64,000 nt of DNA from Escallonia rubra (taxonomy: Eukaryota; Streptophyta; Magnoliopsida; Escalloniales; Escalloniaceae): NCBI GenBank assembly GCA_033065855.1, contig JAVXUO010000986.1:310001-374000 (forward strand), read 5' to 3'. The notes below the pieces were generated by a model. That model was given only the letters and a program-made list of their open reading frames with translations. It searched no databases and had not been told where the DNA came from. Of the stretch, positions 59,336-64,000 are shown piece by piece (positions within the stretch are counted from its first letter, which is position 1; each line of letters begins with the position of its first letter). A program made the position numbers and the translations under genes.

Positions 59336-61216
59336 ATGTTTAGAGATGACGAGGCCGCACCGGTCGAGGTAGTGGGGGTGCCGTTGAGCTTCGATGGTGG
59401 GGCGATGAACTTTGATCCAACGCCAAGCCAAAGAAATATATTGTTGACATCGAGGGGAGCGATGCCCGGATGCCCACCCAAGGAACTTTGGAGAGAGCTA
59501 AGCCAGCGAGTGGCTGCGAACGTGTTTTTGGGTCCCTGGGGTGTGACGTCGATGGTGGAGAGTCCGATGGTTCCTTCGCCGTATGTTCGTGCGCCGAGTG
59601 GGGAGGTTGCCCCGGTGATGTTACCGAGGTACGTGCCGGGTTTGTTGCCGGAACGACTGGATATACCGTGGTCGCCAGTGATGTTCAAAGGCCACAACAC
59701 CATGCCGATGGGGTGGAAATTTTGGTGCACGTACATTTTGGAGCAGTCGGCTTGGGTGGAGAGGTTGGAGGCGTTAGGGTTGGTGACTGCGATAGAGGCG
59801 ACGTTCAAGGTGATTGATCCGGTGAGGGATGTCAAGGGCTTGACGTTGTTGCTTTCTAGATGGAGTGTGTAGACACATACGTTCATTACGGCATTTGGGG
59901 AGATTAGGCCGACGCTTCTAGACGTGATGATGCTGACGGGGTTGCCGATGCACGGGACATAAAATGCTTATGAACTGAAGTTGACGGCGGCGAAACGGTT
60001 GACGTTGAAGGAACTGCAGAGGTTTGCCTCGGTGATAAAGATCCATCGAAAGGGTACGTACAGCGGGTGGATAAAACACTTTTATGGTACAACAACCGCG
60101 CTACCCGGATAGAAGTCGGTGTCGGCGAGCAACTTTCGCATGGCTCCTTGCTATAAGGACGACATATACGAGCTGGCAGGAGTCCTTGCCATGTTCTTGT
60201 CCAGGTACGCGTTCTATTGTTTTCCCTTCAGTACTTCGGCATGCTATAGTTCAATTGCTTTTGTATGCGTAGAATGTCGGATCCTATACTTAGGAAAAAA
60301 AAATCATGCTTCGGAAAGTTAACATAGTCATATTGTCATGCATCGCACTTTACGTTCTGAACAGGGGTGGGGTGGTCACAATAAATGTTGCATGCTCTTG
60401 TACTGTAGGTTTGTATTTGAGGGTACGCCGGAGGACGGCGTTTCCCCAAGGGTGTTCAAGTTGGCTGTTAGGATGGCGGGGGGTGGTCGTGTCGGGCTGG
60501 CCCCTATTTACTTAGGCACCTTGTACTCACATCTGGACCGGTTTTCCAATGACGTACAGAGGTCATACGGACGCTATCAGGTGGCGACGTATGTAGACTG
60601 GATGTTCTTGCAGCGGTATCTGTTCGAGATCTACATGGATTATCGGCCTTTGGGATTTCCCTTAGTACATCCGTTGTCGAGGAGGGTTACGGTGACTCGG
60701 CCGGGCATGTCGCGTGAGGTGTCGATCTGGTATACGGGTGGCCGAGTGTATGCTTGGGCGGGCGGGAAGAAGCCCGGGTGTGATCTGACAGATATATTTG
60801 ATGATCGAGATGAGTGAGTTCCTCGTCTGTATACAGACATGCATTGTTCGTACGGTACTCCTCCATGGATGGATCTGCAGGACACTATTGTGCGACTACA
60901 CAGTCGAGATGAGCTGACGGACACGACGGTGGCCTTACTAGTGGCGTATTTTCCGGGGTGGCTTCCCGTATTGACTGATGATGGCGGGAAGCTGGCTATG
61001 AGCAGATATTACGTGGCAAGGTACAGTCCCGACCGACTATCCACGACTTTTGGTTATGACTTAGAGCCCCCATGTGGCTATACTATGCCGTGGGAGGTGA
61101 GGAGGGCCTTTGGGTATACGATCTTGGAGTGGGCGCGGAAGTGGCCAGTACCGACAGATGAGTGGAGGAGGCCCGAGACGCTGTCGACAGGAGTAGCGAC
61201 GGCTGAGTACGCGTGA
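59336..61216 (+). pseudogene. Plant mobile domain (PMD/MAIL-like) gene, two exons, four nonsense codons
   Basis: The frame can be followed from ATG 59336 to 60204, across a GT-AG intron (60205-60408), and from 60409 to TGA 61214-61216, without a frameshift. PMD features (aminotransferase-like plant mobile domain, PF10536 type) appear in family order. They are WVERLEALGL, THTFITAFGEIRPTLLDV, MLTGLPMHG, DDIYELAGVLAMFLSRY at the splice site, then VFKLAVRMAGGG, LAPIYLGTLYSHLDRF and VATYVDWMFLQRYLFE, with YSPDRLSTTFGYD near the end. Host PMD proteins (MAIN/MAIL1 type) act in silencing, and many copies ride on transposons. In-frame stops are TAG 59870, TAA 59960, TAG 60110 and TGA 60815. A GTG-started extension upstream is unlikely. 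Transcription opposes the host LTR element. Confidence 0.8.
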
Positions 61217-61239
61217 TTGTGGGAGTGGTCCATATTGCT

Positions 61240-62219
61240 CCAACGAACCGGCGAATCTGGTTAAGTGCTCACAGGCGTTGCCTTCACGTCTGTTAAAGAG
61301 CACAAAAGTGGGTTGCTTGTACTTGAGTGGATATGGTATGATGGCTATCTCATTAGCATATGGCGCGTGGCCTGTTAATCGGTCTGATGAGTCGGGTGCA
61401 GAATGCTGTGACAGCCGGTGAAGAAGTGCGTCGAAGTCGGCCTTAGAAACATAGTGGGAGAGCGGCTCTTCCTGGCCGACTAAAGGTTGATGGCTGGCCG
61501 GTGCTCCGTGAGCCCCGGAGTCCCCTGACGGTGTGACTTGGAGGGCAGGAACAGTGGAAGGACGATACATGGCAGGTGTTGATGCGGGCAGGTGTAGGGT
61601 GGTATGGGTGGGCGGACGAGACATATCCACCACTTGGCCGGTCGTTTGATGTTGCTCCATCGGGTAAGGGTTAGGCTCTATCTCAATGGATTCGTGAGTC
61701 TCAGAAGAACTCCTGGCTGGTACATGTTGAGGCGCAACAGTAGGGGGGACTTGTTGCAATACTGGCCCAAGATCCGGTTGTAGTCTGTGTGGTGGCATCA
61801 GGGACGCAATGTGTCAGCTATGGGCGGGGAAGATGTCGCGAGTCCTACTGCTAGGGGTCTGGATGGTCGAGGCGGGGTGGTCGTGACACTGGGGCCTGGG
61901 CGACGTCAGGGGACGGCCCATGTCCTACAGGCTGGACCGGTGGAACACTTTCCTGTGAGGCCATCGCTTGTATAGATTTCTGCATTTCCATTATGGCGGT
62001 CATGAGAGAAGCTTGTGAGTCCTGTATGCTGGCTATAGTGGGAGTGAACTGCTGGATGGCCGCATTGACTACAACATGTACGTCAGGTGCGATAGCTAGT
62101 GGCTGGTCTTGGAGACGGGTGGCACTAGTCCCTTCTTATTCACCGAGGTGATCCTCATCTTGCACGGTGTGAATGAGGCCTTGGTTGGTAGCCCTCATAA
62201 TTTTTCGTTGTATAGGCAT
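61240..62219 (-). pseudogene. Truncated gypsy gag (N-terminal part only)
   Basis: Starts MPIQRKIMRATNQGL at 62219, about 65 nt after the primer site. An in-frame TAA lies near 62140 and a frame change near 61800. The text is then open with Pro/Gln-rich sequence, the SKADFDALLHRL segment, and the gag signature PYPLKYKQPTFVLFNRREGN ending near HLTRFAGSLEQYG. Homology stops at about 61240, some 25 bp from the stop codon of the PMD gene on the other strand. The main gag domain and everything downstream are absent, so this is a remnant. Confidence 0.72.
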
Positions 62220-62264
62220 GGAGACTGAGTGTGGAAGATAGGCAGACTGCAATACGATGCTCAC

Positions 62265-62286
62265 GTCCCCAGCAGAGTCGCCAAAA
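62265..62286 (-). other. Primer binding site, tRNA-Arg type
   Basis: TGGCGACTCTGCTGGG on the minus strand, three bases inside the 5' LTR border. It matches the class of primer used by Tat/Ogre elements. Confidence 0.75.
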
Positions 62287-63054
62287 TGATGCCAAGGAAA
62301 GTGGGTTCGTACCTACGTGGAGGTGCCACAAAGGCTGCAGTCCGAGTCAGCTTCCAAATATGCAAAGTGAGATACATCAAGAACGGAGTAAGGGCAGAGA
62401 GCAAGGCTTCCCAGACAGGCCGTGAGGAGTGGCAGTGCTGCGAAGGCAAGGCTGAGACGAACAGGGCCGGTAGTCGACGGTCCAAGTCAGGGTCCGAGTC
62501 GGGGTCCAATGTTACGGTCCAAAGTTATGTCCAATTTGTCTTTCTCTCACTAGAATCCAAGAGCTCCTAAATTCTAGAGTGAGAAAGTGATTTTGTGAGA
62601 ATGAAGAAGAAGTAGTTTTTTGAGTTGTAAAGTCCACTATTTATAGGAAACGGTATGCTTATGTCATAAAGTGCCACATGTGGTCCCCTGGGAGTGACAC
62701 GTCACCAGGGGGTCCCAAAATACCGGTTCTCCGTTGGACTGCCGGTTCTCAAATTCGCGTTGCCTGCCTCACACAGTGTCGCTCTACCTGTCTGAGAAGA
62801 CTGACCACACCATGACAGCATGATCAGAGTAAGCCCGTTGCTCCAGCCACCAGTCCAAGCCCTTACTGAATCCCACGAGGTGCGTCAAGAGACGCGCATA
62901 GAACCTGACAGCGGTGAGGGTTGCCCCTGTAGCCAACTGCCAGGCAGACTAGGCGCGATGCCCTCCAAGGACCTGCTCCCATCCCGGAGTGACCCGTGGG
63001 TCATTGCCCTGGTGGTGTCAACGATCAACAGTAACATGAGTGGGCATGCTCGCA
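62287..63054 (-). repeat. Right LTR (5') of the PMD-carrying element
   Basis: Adjoins the primer site at its left border. TATAAATAG on the minus strand at about 62638-62646 would start transcription toward gag. The right neighbour is GC-rich repeat DNA, not a copy of the left flank. Confidence 0.82.
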
Positions 63055-63079
63055 ACTCAGTGCTCAGAGTCCACTGCGA

Positions 63080-63215
63080 GGGGTCCTCGTGCCGGAGCCC
63101 CCCGTGATTGTGACGGCGATGGCTATAAGGTTGTGAGCCCATCCTGGTACGAGGGCCGAAGCCCCCCCTGTGATTGAGACGGCGATGGCTTTAAGGTTGT
63201 GAGCCCATCCCGGAA
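63080..63215. repeat. ~75-bp tandem duplication beside the right LTR
   Basis: Two copies of a unit with CCCCCCGTGATTG, ACGGCGATGGCT and AAGGTTGTGAGCCCATCC. They lie between the LTR and the 66-bp array and may be part of another element's untranslated region. Confidence 0.7.
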
Positions 63216-63227
63216 GCATGTAACATG

Positions 63228-63806
63228 ATTGTGGCGCATGGGCGCGGTGCCTACAGCACGAGACAATGCCTGGTGCGAGGGCACATGTTATGAAAGTGGC
63301 ACACGGGCGCGGCAACGAACGTTGCAGAGACAATACCTGGTGCCATGGGCACATGTTATGGAAGTGGCGCACGGGCGCGGCGACGAACGTCGCAGAGACA
63401 ATACTTGGTGCCGGGGGCACGTATGATGAGAATGACGCACGGGCGCGGTGACGAACGTCGCGGAGCAATACCTAGTGACAGGGGCACGTATGATGAGAAT
63501 GGCGCACGGGCGCGGCGACGAATGTCGCGGAGCAATACCTGGTGCCGGGGCAAATATCATGAGAATGACGCGCCGGCGTGGCGACGAACGTCGCGGAGAC
63601 AGTACTTGGTGCCAGGGCACGTATCATGAGAATGGCGCGCATGCGCGGCGACGAATGTCGCGGAGACACTACTTGGTGCCGGGGCACGTATCATGAGAAT
63701 GGCGTGTAGGCGCGGCGACGAACGTCGTGGAGACAATACTTGGTGACGGGGCACGTATCATGAGAATGGTGCACGGGCGCGATGACGAAGGTCGTGGAGA
63801 CGGCTC
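63228..63806. repeat. GC-rich tandem array, about nine units of ~66 bp
   Basis: Units contain GGGCGCGGCGACGAACGTCGCGGAG, in part varied, then CAATACTTGGTGCC and GGGGCACGTATCATGAGAATGG. The run ACGAACGT is self-complementary and CGACGAACGTCG is nearly so, so small hairpins are possible. Reading frames on both strands are artefacts of the array. Tandem arrays of this kind are common in 3' untranslated regions of Tat/Ogre elements. From 63807 to the end I see no further feature. Confidence 0.88.
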
Positions 63807-64000
63807 ACGGGCGTGCGTCGGGTGTTTTGAAGACGGGATGTGAGTTGAGTGTGCATGTGATAACAAAATAATGAATGCAACATGTAGTAATGACAAAGTT
63901 GGGAGTGATGGTATGTGGTCATCGGCGACAGGTCATTCGGCGGTAGTGCGCGACTTTGGGCGATATCGCGTGACTTTGGGCGATGGGCATCGCAGGAGCG

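Larger units (their letters stand above)
56704..63054 (-). mobile_element. LTR element with tRNA-Arg primer site, gag start and antisense PMD gene (Tat-like)
   Basis: Direct repeats of 768 bp (56704-57471 and 62287-63054), TGATGCC...CTCGCA, enclose 4.8 kb. Immediately left of the right repeat, on the minus strand, is TTTTGGCGACTCTGCTGGG, the tRNA-Arg-type primer site known from Tat/Ogre-lineage gypsy elements. The right copy is therefore the 5' LTR and the element reads on the minus strand. It retains the first part of gag but no protease, RT or integrase. In their place, on the opposite strand, is a PMD gene. I found no matching target duplication and no clear polypurine tract, so the outer ends are less certain than the LTR identity. 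Confidence 0.75.

Noticed and set aside
63064..63896. Many overlapping 65-130 residue frames with repeated motifs
   Set aside because: They are translations of the 66-bp tandem array in several frames and do not look like a protein family.
1..64000. CRISPR arrays, bacterial operons or phage systems
   Set aside because: The spliced plant gene and plant retroelements show eukaryotic nuclear DNA; the regular arrays are LTR or satellite repeats without spacer structure.

Overview
The window is nuclear DNA from a flowering plant. The evidence is a spliced plant cyclophilin gene, plant-type Ty1/copia and Ty3/gypsy retrotransposons, plant L1 and RTE LINEs, hAT and Mutator-like elements, and a plant mobile domain (PMD) gene. 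The sequence alone does not give the species. Long repeat-filled introns and deep nesting of elements suggest a moderately large, repeat-rich genome.

Only one host gene is supported. It is a six-exon cyclophilin on the minus strand (498-9393), closest in sequence and length to Arabidopsis CYP18-2 (the plant PPIL1 type). Its 164-residue reading frame is intact, although its fourth intron has grown to 7.4 kb. That intron holds an RTE LINE with a 12-bp target duplication, a hAT-like repeat carrying a nested Mutator-like element with a 9-bp target duplication, a MITE and microsatellites. A hAT element with a perfect 8-bp duplication (9565-10835) lies 171 bp upstream of the start codon.

From 11 to 28 kb a decayed L1 LINE on the minus strand is split by a young 10.4-kb Sirevirus-type copia element (15929-26330; TSD AGGAG). 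The copia element carries gag, pol and a third 676-codon ORF between pol and the 3' LTR. From 28 to 36 kb lies a mosaic of small elements: an inverted-repeat element with a nested probable solo LTR, a MITE, a TRIM-like LTR pair, a decayed gypsy gag/protease fragment and a Harbinger-like MITE. A decayed gypsy chromovirus (36719-42573; TSD AATTC) is inserted in what looks like an older LTR. It is followed by a 2.7-kb solo LTR (44783-47475) and a poly(A)-tailed retroposon with a perfect 15-bp TSD (47557-48913).

From 50.5 to 55 kb an internally deleted gypsy chromovirus is rearranged into a three-LTR array. The most unusual region is 56.7-63.1 kb. There, two 768-bp direct repeats with a tRNA-Arg-type primer site enclose the start of a gag gene on the minus strand. 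Facing it tail to tail on the plus strand is a PMD gene whose frame is preserved over two exons but carries four nonsense codons. The window ends in a GC-rich array of about nine 66-bp units. Nothing in the window looks prokaryotic; there is no CRISPR, operon or rRNA, and no intact tRNA gene was seen.
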